Assembly: GCA_030247855.1 (NCBI GenBank)
Contig: JAPDRN010000133.1
Coordinates: 1 to 64,000 of the forward strand
Length of the DNA: 64,000 nt
Direction of reading: 5' to 3'
Origin: Knufia peltigerae
Taxonomy: Eukaryota > Ascomycota > Eurotiomycetes > Chaetothyriales > Trichomeriaceae
Shown: positions 16,052 to 25,104 of the stretch, piece by piece
Numbering within the stretch: the first letter of the stretch is position 1
How the letters are laid out: every line of letters begins with the position of its first letter
Notes under the pieces: generated by a model
Databases searched by the model: none
Seen by the model: the letters and a program-made list of their open reading frames with translations, nothing else
What the model was told of the DNA's origin: nothing
Made by a program: the position numbers and the translations under genes

Positions 16052-17074
16052 GTGAACAAAGCAGCCATAACAATCAAAGACGTCGCCCGTGAAGCCAAGG
16101 TCTCTGTGGCCACCGTTTCGCGCGCGCTCAACGGGCATGAAAATGTCGCCGAACCGGTCCGCCAGCTTGTGCTGGAGGTGGCCGCACGGCTGCGTTACAC
16201 CCCGCACGCCGCCGCCCGCAGCCTGAGCAGCCGCCGCACCAATACGGTGGGCGTGGTGCTTCCAGACCTGTACGGCGAATTCTTCTCCGAGCTGATGCGT
16301 GGCATCGACATCGTCGCCCGCAGCCGGCGCCAGCACCTGCTGGTGTCGAGCTATCACGGCGACCAGGAGCAGCAGGGCGCAGCCCTGCGTGCCATGCGCG
16401 GCCGGGTCGACGGTCTGCTGGTGCTCTCGCCCTATGCGGAGAGCCCGGGTTTCCTGACCGACAACCTGCCGCAGGCATTGCCGACGGTACTCATCAACAC
16501 CTACCTGCCTGGGCAGGACCATCCGGTGTTGAGCATCGATGACCACGCCGGGGCGATGGCGATGACCCGCCACCTGCTCGACGCCGGCCATCGGCGCATT
16601 GCATTCATTTCTGGCCCGGACCTCAACTTCGACGCGCGTGAGCGCCTGCGCGGCTTCCGTGATGCGCTGGCGGCTTTTGGCAGTGGCGCCGAAGGTATCG
16701 AGTTGCCCGGTGATTTCGACGAAGCTTCCGGCCATCGCGCCGGTCAGGAGTTGCTGGCAGCCGGCACGCTGCCCGATGCCGTATTCGCCGCCAACGACAT
16801 GATGGCCCTGGGGTGCCTGTATGCCTTCGCGCAGGCAGGTGTCCATGTGCCATCCGACGTCGCCCTGGCCGGTTTCGATGACATTCCGCTTGCGCGTTTC
16901 GTTCACCCGTCACTGACCACCATGCAGGTCAGCATTGCCGAACTGGGCGATCGGGCGATGTCGCGTTTGTTGCAGTTGATGGACGGCACCTCCACGGAAG
17001 GGGCAGGGGACAAGCAGACCCTGGTCCCGCGCCTGATTGTTCGCGATTCCACCACTCCGCCATCCGGCCATTGA
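16052..17074 (+). CDS. LacI family transcriptional regulator
   Basis: 340 residues. The N-terminal helix-turn-helix ITIKDVAREAKVSVATVSRALNG and hinge helix RSLSSRRTNTVGVV are canonical, followed by a periplasmic-binding-protein-like ligand domain ending DDIPLARFVHPSLTTMQ. It is the probable sugar-responsive repressor of the locus that follows. I prefer GTG at 16052 because GGAGGG lies 8 bases upstream; a GTG at 16037 is in frame but has no such site. The TonB receptor starts 76 bases after its stop with no evident promoter, so they may be co-transcribed. Confidence 0.92.
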   Translation: MNKAAITIKDVAREAKVSVATVSRALNGHENVAEPVRQLVLEVAARLRYTPHAAARSLSSRRTNTVGVVLPDLYGEFFSELMRGIDIVARSRRQHLLVSSYHGDQEQQGAALRAMRGRVDGLLVLSPYAESPGFLTDNLPQALPTVLINTYLPGQDHPVLSIDDHAGAMAMTRHLLDAGHRRIAFISGPDLNFDARERLRGFRDALAAFGSGAEGIELPGDFDEASGHRAGQELLAAGTLPDAVFAANDMMALGCLYAFAQAGVHVPSDVALAGFDDIPLARFVHPSLTTMQVSIAELGDRAMSRLLQLMDGTSTEGAGDKQTLVPRLIVRDSTTPPSGH

Positions 17075-17150
17075 AGCCAGAGGCGTTCCTTCTTTTTTGA
17101 TTGATCGCAGGTGCCGCGCAAGCGGTCACCGCCACCCGGAGATTGAGTTG

Positions 17151-20100
17151 ATGATGCATTCCACTATCCGCACGCCGGCGCGCCGGCTGCTGAGCACCGC
17201 ACTGGTCAGCTGCCTGATGCTGGCCGCCGCCCCGAACGTCATGGCGCAGTCGGCCAACGCCAGCCTGCGTGGCCAGGTCTCCGGCGCGCAGGCTGGTGCC
17301 GAAGTCACCGCTACCAACGTCGCCACCGGCACCGTGCGTCGCGGCACCGTGCGCGCCGACGGCAGCTACTCGCTGATGGGCCTGGACCCGGGCACCTACA
17401 ACGTCGTTGCCAACGGCCAGACCCAGAAGGTCACCGTCACCGTTGCCTCGACCTCGACGCTCAACTTCGCTGGCGCTGCCGCCGGTGGCACCGGTACGAC
17501 CGCCGCCACCAACCTGGACACGGTCAACGTTGTTGCGCCGACCCTGCTGCAGGAAGTGCGCACTTCCGAAGTCGGCAAGACCGTCAGCCTGCAGCAGATC
17601 CAGACCACCCCGCAGGTGTCGCGCAACTTCCTGGAATTCGCCGACGCGGTGCCGGGCTTGATCTTCACCCGCGATGCCAAGGGCAACACCTCGCTGCGCG
17701 GCGGTGCTACCAATGCCGACGGTACCAACGTCTACATCGACGGCGTGGGCCAGAAAAGCTACGTCAAGGGTGGCGGCGTGGCCGGCCAGTCCGGCAGCGC
17801 CGGCAACCCGTTCCCGCAGCTGGCCATCGGCGAATACAAGGTCATCAGCGGCAACTACAAGGCCGAGTACGGCCAGGTGTCGAGCGCTGCAGTGACCGCT
17901 GCCACCAAGTCCGGTACCAATGAATTCAAGGGTGAGGCGTTCTACCGCTACACCGACGAGGACATGCGCGCCAAGACCCCGGCCGAGCGCCAGGGCGGCA
18001 AGGACAAGATGGTCTCGGCCGAGAAGGAATACGGCTTCGCCCTGGGTGGCCCGATCATCCAGGACAAGGCGCACTTCTTCGTGACCTATGAAGCCAAGCG
18101 CTTCGACCTGCCGGTCACCATCGCGCCGGACGGCGCGGTCACTGGTGCTGCCGGCCTGCTGCCGCCCGCGGGCGCCGCCGGCCTGGGCCCGGCCAGCCAG
18201 CCGTTCCAGCAGGACCTGATCTTCGGCAAGATCGACTTCGAGCCGACCGACAACGATCGCATCGAGCTGACCTTCCAGGACCGCGACGAAACCCAGTCGC
18301 AGTTCAGTGGCCAGACCTCGCCGGAAGCCGGTCGTGAAGTGGTCAACACCGACCGTCGTTACGCCCTGCGCTGGAACCACAGCGGCGAGCGTTACTACAA
18401 CGAAATGATGGTCACCCATGAAGATTCGTTCAATAACCCGACCCCGCTGACCCTGGCCAACGGCATCACCTACACCGCACCGGACGGCACCGAAGACCGC
18501 ACCGTGGTGAAGATCGGTGGCGCATCGGCACTGGATTCGCAGGTGAAGGGCCAGAAGGGCTGGTCGATCGAAGACAACCTGACCCTGGATGGCATCCAGT
18601 GGGCCGGCGACCACACCATCAAGATGGGCGTGAAGTACAAGGCGATTGACCTGTACGCCTCCGATGCGGCGCAGATCAACCCGACCTTCACCTACAGCCT
18701 GGGCGATCCGGACTTCCCCGATTCCATTCCGTACAAGGCGCAGTTCGTCAAGCCGGTGACCGGCGTGGACGGCGTGTCCGGTGAAGTGCGTTCGAAGTCC
18801 AAGCAGTATGGCGTGTTCATCCAGGACGACTGGCAGGTCAACGACCATCTGCAGCTGAACATTGGCCTGCGTTGGGACTACGAAAAGACCCCGACCTACC
18901 TGGACTTCGTCACCCCGCAGGCCGTGGTCGACGCGATCTATTCGCAGGATCCGCGCGGCCCCGCCGGCCAGACCTACGCCGATTCGCTGGCGCTGGGCGG
19001 TCTGGACATCAGCGACTACATCAGCAACGGCCACAACCGCAAGGCATTCAAGGATGCCTGGCAGCCGCGTCTGGGCTTCTCGTATGACATCAACGCCGAC
19101 GAGCAGCACGTGATCCACGGTGGTGCCGGCCGTTCCTACGACCGCGACCTGTTCGACAACCTGCAGCTGGAAACCACCAAACTGGCCCTGCCGCAGCCGA
19201 CCGTGTACTTCCGCAACCCGGCCACCGGCACCTGCATCAACGGCCAGGCCGCCTGCTATGACTGGAACCCGAACCTGCTCAACGGCATCGGCAACCTGCA
19301 GTCGCTGGTCGGTTCGACCAGCAATGCGGGCCTGGAAGTCGATCTGTTGAACAACAAGCTGAAGGCTCCGTACTCGGATCAGTTCAGCCTGGGCATGAGC
19401 AACCAGATCGGTGACTGGCTGACCGACGCCACCATCGCCCGCACGCTGAGCTACGACGGCTTCGCCTTCACCCTGGGCAACCGCTATCCGACCGGCCAGT
19501 TCTTCGATGACCCGCGCCTGTGCGGCGGCACCGACCCGGGCCTGAGCCAGGCCTGGAGCTGCAACGTGCCGGGCTTCGGCAGCCTGATCATCGGCCAGCA
19601 GGGCATCAAGACCCGCGCTACCCAGATCCTGCTGTCGGCGCAGAAGCCGTTCACCCAGGAAAGCGGCTGGGGCACCTCGATCGCCTACACCTGGACGACC
19701 GCGCGCCACAATCGCGACATCAACGAGAAGTACGCCTTTGACCGCGGCCTGATCGGCGACTACCCGACCATCCGTTCCAACGGCGCGCCGCGCCACCGCC
19801 TGGTGGTCACCGGTTCGTACGCGGGCTTCTGGGGCATCACTTTCGGCGGCAAGATCACCCTGGCCACCCCGACCGCTGTAAACGACTGGTACCCGGTGCC
19901 GCAGGCCAGTGGCTACAACCTGCCGACACCGCAGGCTGCTGTGCCCAACGCCAATGGCAAGTTCCTGCTGGGTGGCAAGATCTTCGGCTACCGTTCGGTC
20001 GATCTGCAGGCGACGAAGACGTTCAAGCTGGCGGGCGATACCGAGCTGTACGCGCGTATCGACATCATCAACGTGTTCAACTTCGACAACTTCTCCACCT

Positions 20101-20207
20101 ACAACTACGTCAAGAGCAACGGCAAGCTGCAGGCCAGCTACAACGAGACCGGCGAGATCATTGGTACGCCGCGTCAGGTCAAGGCCGAAGTGGGCTTCCG
20201 CTTCTGA
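17151..20207 (+). CDS. TonB-dependent receptor, Oar-like, carbohydrate type
   Basis: 1018 residues. Signal peptide (to about AMQ-A near residue 34, PNVMAQSANA), then a carboxypeptidase regulatory-like beta domain (about 36-105: LRGQVSGAQAGAEVTATN), a plug domain (TSEVGKTVSLQQIQ ... SLRGGATNADGTNVYIDG), and a beta-barrel ending in the outer-membrane signature with terminal Phe (AEVGFRF). This Oar/CarboxypepD layout is common for oligosaccharide uptake receptors in Xanthomonadaceae. Start ATG at 17151 has CCGGAG 9 bases upstream. Context (LacI, glucanase, sugar ABC genes) argues for glucan-fragment import. No operator is seen directly upstream. Confidence 0.9.
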   Translation: MMHSTIRTPARRLLSTALVSCLMLAAAPNVMAQSANASLRGQVSGAQAGAEVTATNVATGTVRRGTVRADGSYSLMGLDPGTYNVVANGQTQKVTVTVASTSTLNFAGAAAGGTGTTAATNLDTVNVVAPTLLQEVRTSEVGKTVSLQQIQTTPQVSRNFLEFADAVPGLIFTRDAKGNTSLRGGATNADGTNVYIDGVGQKSYVKGGGVAGQSGSAGNPFPQLAIGEYKVISGNYKAEYGQVSSAAVTAATKSGTNEFKGEAFYRYTDEDMRAKTPAERQGGKDKMVSAEKEYGFALGGPIIQDKAHFFVTYEAKRFDLPVTIAPDGAVTGAAGLLPPAGAAGLGPASQPFQQDLIFGKIDFEPTDNDRIELTFQDRDETQSQFSGQTSPEAGREVVNTDRRYALRWNHSGERYYNEMMVTHEDSFNNPTPLTLANGITYTAPDGTEDRTVVKIGGASALDSQVKGQKGWSIEDNLTLDGIQWAGDHTIKMGVKYKAIDLYASDAAQINPTFTYSLGDPDFPDSIPYKAQFVKPVTGVDGVSGEVRSKSKQYGVFIQDDWQVNDHLQLNIGLRWDYEKTPTYLDFVTPQAVVDAIYSQDPRGPAGQTYADSLALGGLDISDYISNGHNRKAFKDAWQPRLGFSYDINADEQHVIHGGAGRSYDRDLFDNLQLETTKLALPQPTVYFRNPATGTCINGQAACYDWNPNLLNGIGNLQSLVGSTSNAGLEVDLLNNKLKAPYSDQFSLGMSNQIGDWLTDATIARTLSYDGFAFTLGNRYPTGQFFDDPRLCGGTDPGLSQAWSCNVPGFGSLIIGQQGIKTRATQILLSAQKPFTQESGWGTSIAYTWTTARHNRDINEKYAFDRGLIGDYPTIRSNGAPRHRLVVTGSYAGFWGITFGGKITLATPTAVNDWYPVPQASGYNLPTPQAAVPNANGKFLLGGKIFGYRSVDLQATKTFKLAGDTELYARIDIINVFNFDNFSTYNYVKSNGKLQASYNETGEIIGTPRQVKAEVGFRF

Positions 20208-20230
20208 TCACAGGCAATTGATGCAACATG

Positions 20231-20366
20231 GTGCCGCCGGTTCGCCAGCGGCACCGGCAATGGCCGGCCCCCGGGCCGGTCCATTGCCCACGCCATTGCC
20301 AGACAGGGGGGCAATGGCGTGGGCAATGATCGCGGTGTCACCGGCCACGTTTCCGTGGTTTTTTTA
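20231..20366. terminator. Hairpin-rich spacer with possible attenuator/terminator
   Basis: Three stems follow each other after the receptor gene: GTGCCGC/GCGGCAC (20231-20254), a perfect 19-nt inverted repeat CATTGCCCACGCCATTGCC at 20282-20300 with its partner at 20310-20328, and CCACG/CGTGG followed by seven Ts (20344-20366). The last looks like a weak rho-independent terminator in the plus direction, separating receptor and glucanase transcripts or only reducing read-through. Confidence 0.6.
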
Positions 20367-20376
20367 GACCGCACTT

Positions 20377-20390
20377 TGTAAACGATTTCA
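20377..20390 (+). promoter_or_regulatory. LacI-type operator upstream of the glucanase operon
   Basis: TGTAAACGATTTCA, 54 bases before the start at 20444. It matches the reverse complement of the site in front of lacI (TGTAAGCGTTTCCA) and both fit TGTAARCGWTTYCA. It is the natural control point for genes 20444-29155. Confidence 0.72.
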
Positions 20391-20443
20391 GGTCATTGGA
20401 CGTTATGCTCTTTCATCGATCAGCCCACCGGAGGAACCGCGCC

Positions 20444-22048
20444 ATGCAGGCACGCCACCTGATGACCGCCGCTGCGATGACCCTGGCCATCGCGGCCTGC
20501 AAACCGGCCCAGCAGGAGCCTGCCAAGCCGCGCCCGCCGGTGATCCTGATCGAGGCGGACGCGCCGCCACGGCCGATGAAGCCCGAGCTGCCGCCGTTGT
20601 TCGATGACATCGAGCGCCGCACCTTCCAGTTCTTCTGGGATACCACCAACGAGATCAACGGCCTCACCCCGGACCGTTATCCGTCGCGGCCGTTCGCCAG
20701 CATCGCCTCGGTCGGCTTCGCACTGACCGCCTATCCGATCGGCATCGAGAACGGCTGGGTCAGCCGCAATCAGGCGATCGACCGCACCCTGACCACCCTG
20801 AAGTTCTTCCGTGATGTGCCGATGGGCCCGCAGCGCACCGGCAAGGCCGGTTACAAGGGTTTCTACTACCACTTCCTGGACATGCAGGAAGGGCGCCGCT
20901 ACGACAGCTGGGTGGAACTGTCCTCGGTGGACACCGCGCTGCTGATGATGGGCGTGCTGTTCGCCCAGTCGTACTACGACGGCGACGATCCGCGCGAAAA
21001 GGAAATCCGGCAGATCGCCGACACCCTGTACAAGCAGGTCGACTGGCCGTGGCTGCAGCAGCGTGCGCCGCTGATCTCGATGGGCTGGTTCCCCGAGAAC
21101 GGCTTCATCGACCATGACTGGATGGGCTACAACGAGGCGATGATGGTCTACATCCTTGCCCTGGGTTCGCCCAGCCATCCGGTCAGCCCGGACGCGTGGA
21201 CGGTGTGGACGCGGACCTATGACAACGACTGGGGCGTCTACCAGGGTCAGGAATACCTGTCCTTCGGCCCGCTGTTCGGCCACCAGTACAGCCACGTCTG
21301 GATCGATTTCCGCGACATCCAGGATGCCTACATGCGCGAGCGTGGCAGTACCTACTTCCTCAACAGCCGTTCGGCGGCGCTGGCCCAGCGTGAGTACGCC
21401 ATCGCCAATCCGATGAACTGGAAGGAATATGGCGAGAACGTGTGGGGCCTCACCGCCAGTGATGGTCCGCAGAACACCACCCAGGAATACCGGGGCGAGC
21501 AGCGCCAGTTCCGCCATTACTCATCGCGCGGCGCAGGCCTGCGCGAGAATTTCGATGACGGTACGATCGCGCCGACCGCCGCGATCTCCTCGGTCGTGTT
21601 CGCGCCCGAGGAAGTGATTCCGGCCACGCTGGAGATGCACAAGCGCTACGGCGACTACATCTACTCCAGCTATGGCTTCCTGGATTCGTTCAATCCCAGC
21701 TTCAGCTACGACATCCCGATCAAGACCGGGCGCGTGGTGCCTGATCGCGGCTGGGTCGCCAGCGACTACATCGCCATCGACCAGGGCCCGATCCTGACCA
21801 TGATCGCCAACTACCGCAACGACTTCGTCTGGGACGTGATGAAGAAGAACCCGTACATCCGCAAGGGTCTGGAACGGGCGGGCTTCAGTGGAGGCTGGCT
21901 GGCGCCGGAAGGCGAGTTCCAGCCGCTGCTGCTGCAGAAGGATGAAAAGGCTGCGGCGGCACGTTCGGTCGGTATCGCCGAATCGCGTGCGGCCGCCGCG
22001 CAGGAACAGAAAAACAATGCCAACCGCAACACCGGCCAGGGGAAGTAA
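20444..22048 (+). CDS. GH144-like glucanase lipoprotein (glycoamylase domain)
   Basis: 534 residues. Lipoprotein signal MQARHLMTAAAMTLAIAAC with the lipidated Cys at 19. The body is an (alpha/alpha)6 protein: DDIERRTFQFFWDTTNEING, SSVDTALLMMGVLFA, and the glycoamylase segment GYNEAMMVYILALGSPSHPV (about residues 228-250). This domain defines GH144, whose characterised members are endo-beta-1,2-glucanases; older annotations call it glucoamylase. The last ~30 residues are low-complexity. Start ATG at 20444 has GGAGG 9 bases before. Being lipidated, it likely acts in the periplasm on imported glucans. Substrate is inferred from family. Confidence 0.85.
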   Translation: MQARHLMTAAAMTLAIAACKPAQQEPAKPRPPVILIEADAPPRPMKPELPPLFDDIERRTFQFFWDTTNEINGLTPDRYPSRPFASIASVGFALTAYPIGIENGWVSRNQAIDRTLTTLKFFRDVPMGPQRTGKAGYKGFYYHFLDMQEGRRYDSWVELSSVDTALLMMGVLFAQSYYDGDDPREKEIRQIADTLYKQVDWPWLQQRAPLISMGWFPENGFIDHDWMGYNEAMMVYILALGSPSHPVSPDAWTVWTRTYDNDWGVYQGQEYLSFGPLFGHQYSHVWIDFRDIQDAYMRERGSTYFLNSRSAALAQREYAIANPMNWKEYGENVWGLTASDGPQNTTQEYRGEQRQFRHYSSRGAGLRENFDDGTIAPTAAISSVVFAPEEVIPATLEMHKRYGDYIYSSYGFLDSFNPSFSYDIPIKTGRVVPDRGWVASDYIAIDQGPILTMIANYRNDFVWDVMKKNPYIRKGLERAGFSGGWLAPEGEFQPLLLQKDEKAAAARSVGIAESRAAAAQEQKNNANRNTGQGK

Positions 22049-22052
22049 CAAG

Positions 22053-23393
22053 GTGCACGACTGGAAACACCGCCTGCGACACTGGGCATTGCCTGCACTT
22101 GCCGCGCTGATCATGGCCGGCTGCGCGCGCTCCGAGCAGGGCACCACCACCGTGCGCTTCTGGGCGATGGGGCGCGAAGCCGAAGTGGTCAGCGAGCTGA
22201 TCCACGAATTTGAAGCGGAAAATCCCGGCATCAAGGTTGATGTGCAGAACATCCCCTGGACGGCCGCGCACGAGAAGCTGCTGACCGCGTTCGCTGCCGA
22301 TGGCCTGCCCGACGTGTGCCAGCTCGGCAACACCTGGGTGCCCGAGTTCGCCGAGCTCAACGCGTTGACCCCGTTGCAGCCGTTCGTGCAGCGCTCCACC
22401 GTGGTCGATCCGAAGGACTATTTCCAGGGCATCTGGGATACCAACGTGATCCACGACGAGCTGGTTGGCGTGCCGTGGTACGTCGATACCCGCCTGATCT
22501 ATTACCGCAAGGACCTGCTGGCGAAGGCCGGCTTCGACCATCCGCCACGCACGTGGGCGGAATGGAACGAGCAGATGGCCGCGATCAAGCGCATGCAGGG
22601 CCCGAACCGCTACGCGGTGCTGATGCCGATCAACGAATTCGAGCAGCAGCTGTCGCTGGCGCTGCAGCAGCCCGATCCGCTGCTGCGCGACGATGACACC
22701 CGTGGCAATTTCTCCAGCCCCGGTTTCCGCCGCACGCTCGGTTTCTACGCCAACATGTTCGAGCAGGGCTGGGCACCGAAGATGTCCGAGACGCAGATCT
22801 CCAACGTCTGGGATGAATTCTTCCGCGGCTTCAACGTGTTCTACATCTCTGGCCCCTGGAACATCCGCGAGTTCAAGAAGCTGCAGCCGAAGGAACTGGA
22901 AGGGCAATGGGGCACCGCCGCGCTGCCGGGTCCGGATGGTCCGGGCGCGGGCATCGCGGGCGGCACCAGCCTGGTGATCTTCCGCAAGTCGCAGCAGAAG
23001 GAAGCGTCCTGGAAGCTGATCGAGTTCCTGTCGCGGCCGGAAATCCAGGCGCGCTTCCACGCGATCATCGGAGATCTGCCGCCACGCCGCAGCACCTGGA
23101 ACGCGCCGTCGCTGGCCAACGATCCGCTTGCCGCAGCGTTCCGCGACCAGCTGGAGCGGGTCAAGCCGACCCCGAAGGTGCTCGAATGGGAGCGCATCGT
23201 GCAGGAAATGCGCATCGTCACCGAACAGGTGGTGCGCGGTGGCCTGCCGCAGGACAAGGCCGTGGCCGAGCTGGACCAGCGCGTGGACAAGGTGCTGGCC
23301 AAACGCCGCTGGATGCATGAACAACAACGCCTGCAGCGCAGCGCACCCCCCTCGGGTTCGACCAGTGCAGTCGCGGCCGGGAGCCCGCAATGA
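22053..23393 (+). CDS. ABC transporter sugar-binding lipoprotein
   Basis: 446 residues, family 1 solute-binding protein (MalE/UgpB type). Signal with lipobox LIMAGC (Cys24), then TVRFWAMGREAEVVSELIHEF, a typical domain start. GTSLVIFRKSQQKEASWKLIEFL near residue 300 is conserved in this family. I assign GTG at 22053 because AGGGGAAG lies just upstream and the signal peptide starts there; the frame remains open upstream only within the glucanase gene. The Ser/Pro/Ala-rich C-terminus looks disordered. It presents oligosaccharide to the two permeases next to it. Confidence 0.9.
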   Translation: MHDWKHRLRHWALPALAALIMAGCARSEQGTTTVRFWAMGREAEVVSELIHEFEAENPGIKVDVQNIPWTAAHEKLLTAFAADGLPDVCQLGNTWVPEFAELNALTPLQPFVQRSTVVDPKDYFQGIWDTNVIHDELVGVPWYVDTRLIYYRKDLLAKAGFDHPPRTWAEWNEQMAAIKRMQGPNRYAVLMPINEFEQQLSLALQQPDPLLRDDDTRGNFSSPGFRRTLGFYANMFEQGWAPKMSETQISNVWDEFFRGFNVFYISGPWNIREFKKLQPKELEGQWGTAALPGPDGPGAGIAGGTSLVIFRKSQQKEASWKLIEFLSRPEIQARFHAIIGDLPPRRSTWNAPSLANDPLAAAFRDQLERVKPTPKVLEWERIVQEMRIVTEQVVRGGLPQDKAVAELDQRVDKVLAKRRWMHEQQRLQRSAPPSGSTSAVAAGSPQ

Positions 23394-24271
23394 AACGTTC
23401 TTCCCTTGCCGGCTGGATCTTCGCCGGCCCCTCGCTGATCGTGCTCGGTGTGTTCTTCGGCCTGCCGGTAGCCTCGGCGCTGGCGCTGAGCGTGACCGAC
23501 TTCGACCTGTACGCGCTGGCCGACAGCAGCAACCTGCGCTTCGTGGGTCTCGGCAACTACATCGACCTGCTGCAGACGCCGATGTTCTGGAAGTCGCTGT
23601 GGAACACCACGTATTTCGTGGTGATCGGCGTGCCGTTGTCGATCAGCGTATCGCTGGGTGCGGCGATGCTGCTCAATGCCCCGGCGGCACGCTTCAAGGC
23701 GCTGTTCCGCACGGCGCTGTTCGCCCCGGTGGTGACCACGCTGGTGGCGGTGGCGGTGATCTGGCGCTACCTGTTCCACACCAGCTACGGCCTGGTGAAC
23801 TACGGCCTGGGCCATCTGGGTATCAGCCCGATCGACTGGCTGGGCGACCCCAACTGGGCGATGCCGACCATCATGCTGTTCGCGGTGTGGAAGAACTTCG
23901 GCTACAACATGGTGATCTTCCTCGCCGGCCTGCAGGCGATCCCGCATGACCTGTACGAGGCCGCGCGCATCGATGGCGCCTCGCGCTGGAAGCAGTTCCT
24001 GCACATCACCCTGCCGATGCTCGGCCCGGTGCTGCTGGTGGTCGGGGTGATCACCGTATCCGGTTACTTCCAGCTGTTCGCAGAACCTTATGTGATGACC
24101 CGCGGCGATCCACTGCAGAGCACCGTCAGCGTGCTGTATTTCATGTTCGAGGAAGGCTTCAAGTGGTGGAACCTGGGACGCGCTTCGGCTGTGGCGTTCC
24201 TGCTGTTCCTGATCATCCTGGCGGTGACCACCGTGATGCTGCGCTTTGGCCGCAAGAGGCAGTTGGTATGA
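23390..24271 (+). CDS. ABC transporter permease, MalF/UgpA type
   Basis: 293 residues, six predicted helices. The EAA loop is EAARIDGASRWKQFLHITLPML (about residues 189-210), the contact for an ATPase. The start overlaps the binding-protein stop (ATGA) and the stop overlaps the next permease (ATGA), so stoichiometry is probably set by coupling. It forms the inner-membrane channel for the sugar with the next gene. Confidence 0.92.
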   Translation: MKRSSLAGWIFAGPSLIVLGVFFGLPVASALALSVTDFDLYALADSSNLRFVGLGNYIDLLQTPMFWKSLWNTTYFVVIGVPLSISVSLGAAMLLNAPAARFKALFRTALFAPVVTTLVAVAVIWRYLFHTSYGLVNYGLGHLGISPIDWLGDPNWAMPTIMLFAVWKNFGYNMVIFLAGLQAIPHDLYEAARIDGASRWKQFLHITLPMLGPVLLVVGVITVSGYFQLFAEPYVMTRGDPLQSTVSVLYFMFEEGFKWWNLGRASAVAFLLFLIILAVTTVMLRFGRKRQLV

Positions 24272-25104
24272 GTCGTGAAATCGGCCAGTCACGCTGGCAC
24301 CCGTGGATGATCAACGGCGCGCTGCTGGTGCTGGCCCTGGTCAGCCTGGCACCGTTGCTGTGGATGCTCTCGGTATCGTTCATGCCGCAGGGTGAGGCGA
24401 CTCATTTCCCGCCGCCGCTGCTGCCGTCCAGCATCACCACGCACAACTACACGGAGCTGTTCGCGCGCACCGGCATGGGTGGCAACTTCGCCAACAGCCT
24501 GCTGGTGTCGTTGGCGATCACCCTCGGTTCGCTGCTGCTCAACACGATGGCCGGCTACGCCTTCGCCAAGCTCAACTTCGTCGGTCGTGAGCGCCTGTTC
24601 CAGGTGCTGATGGCAGCGCTGGTGATCCCGGCACAGGTGGCGATGCTGCCGCTGTTCCTGCTGATGAAGCAGCTGGGCCTGGTCAACAGTTTCGGCGGCG
24701 TGATCGTGCCGGCGCTGGCCAGCGTGTTCGGCATCTTCCTGGTGCGCCAGTACGCCCGCTCGATTCCCGATGAGCTGCTGGAAGCGGCGCGCATCGACGG
24801 GGCAGGGGAGCTGCGGATCTTCTTCCAGATCGTGCTGCCGATGCTGAAGCCGGTGCTGGTGACGCTGGCGATCTTCACCTTCATGGGCGCATGGAACGAT
24901 TTCATGTGGCCACTGATCGTGTTGACCGACCAGGAGCACTACACTTTGCCGGTGGCGCTGGCCACCCTCTCGCGCGAACACATCATGGACGTGGAAATGA
25001 TGATGGCCGGCGCAGTGGTTACCGTGGTTCCGGTGCTGGCGCTGTTCCTGGTGCTGCAGCGGTACTACATCCAAGGGTTGTTGCTGGGGAGCGTGAAGGG
25101 ATGA
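24268..25104 (+). CDS. ABC transporter permease, MalG/UgpE type
   Basis: 278 residues, six predicted helices, EAA loop EAARIDGAGELRIFFQIVLPML (about 172-193) and the end YIQGLLLGSVKG typical of MalG-type subunits. The start overlaps the preceding permease and the stop overlaps the discoidin gene, both by ATGA. No ATPase gene follows; the EAA loops imply a shared MsmK/UgpC-type ATPase coded elsewhere. Confidence 0.92.
   Translation: MSREIGQSRWHPWMINGALLVLALVSLAPLLWMLSVSFMPQGEATHFPPPLLPSSITTHNYTELFARTGMGGNFANSLLVSLAITLGSLLLNTMAGYAFAKLNFVGRERLFQVLMAALVIPAQVAMLPLFLLMKQLGLVNSFGGVIVPALASVFGIFLVRQYARSIPDELLEAARIDGAGELRIFFQIVLPMLKPVLVTLAIFTFMGAWNDFMWPLIVLTDQEHYTLPVALATLSREHIMDVEMMMAGAVVTVVPVLALFLVLQRYYIQGLLLGSVKG

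Noticed and set aside
16929..19796. 955-codon open frame antisense to the TonB receptor
   Set aside because: Its residues mirror the receptor codons in a GC-rich genome; composition is Val/Ala/Gly/His-rich with no domain, while the plus-strand product is a clear receptor.
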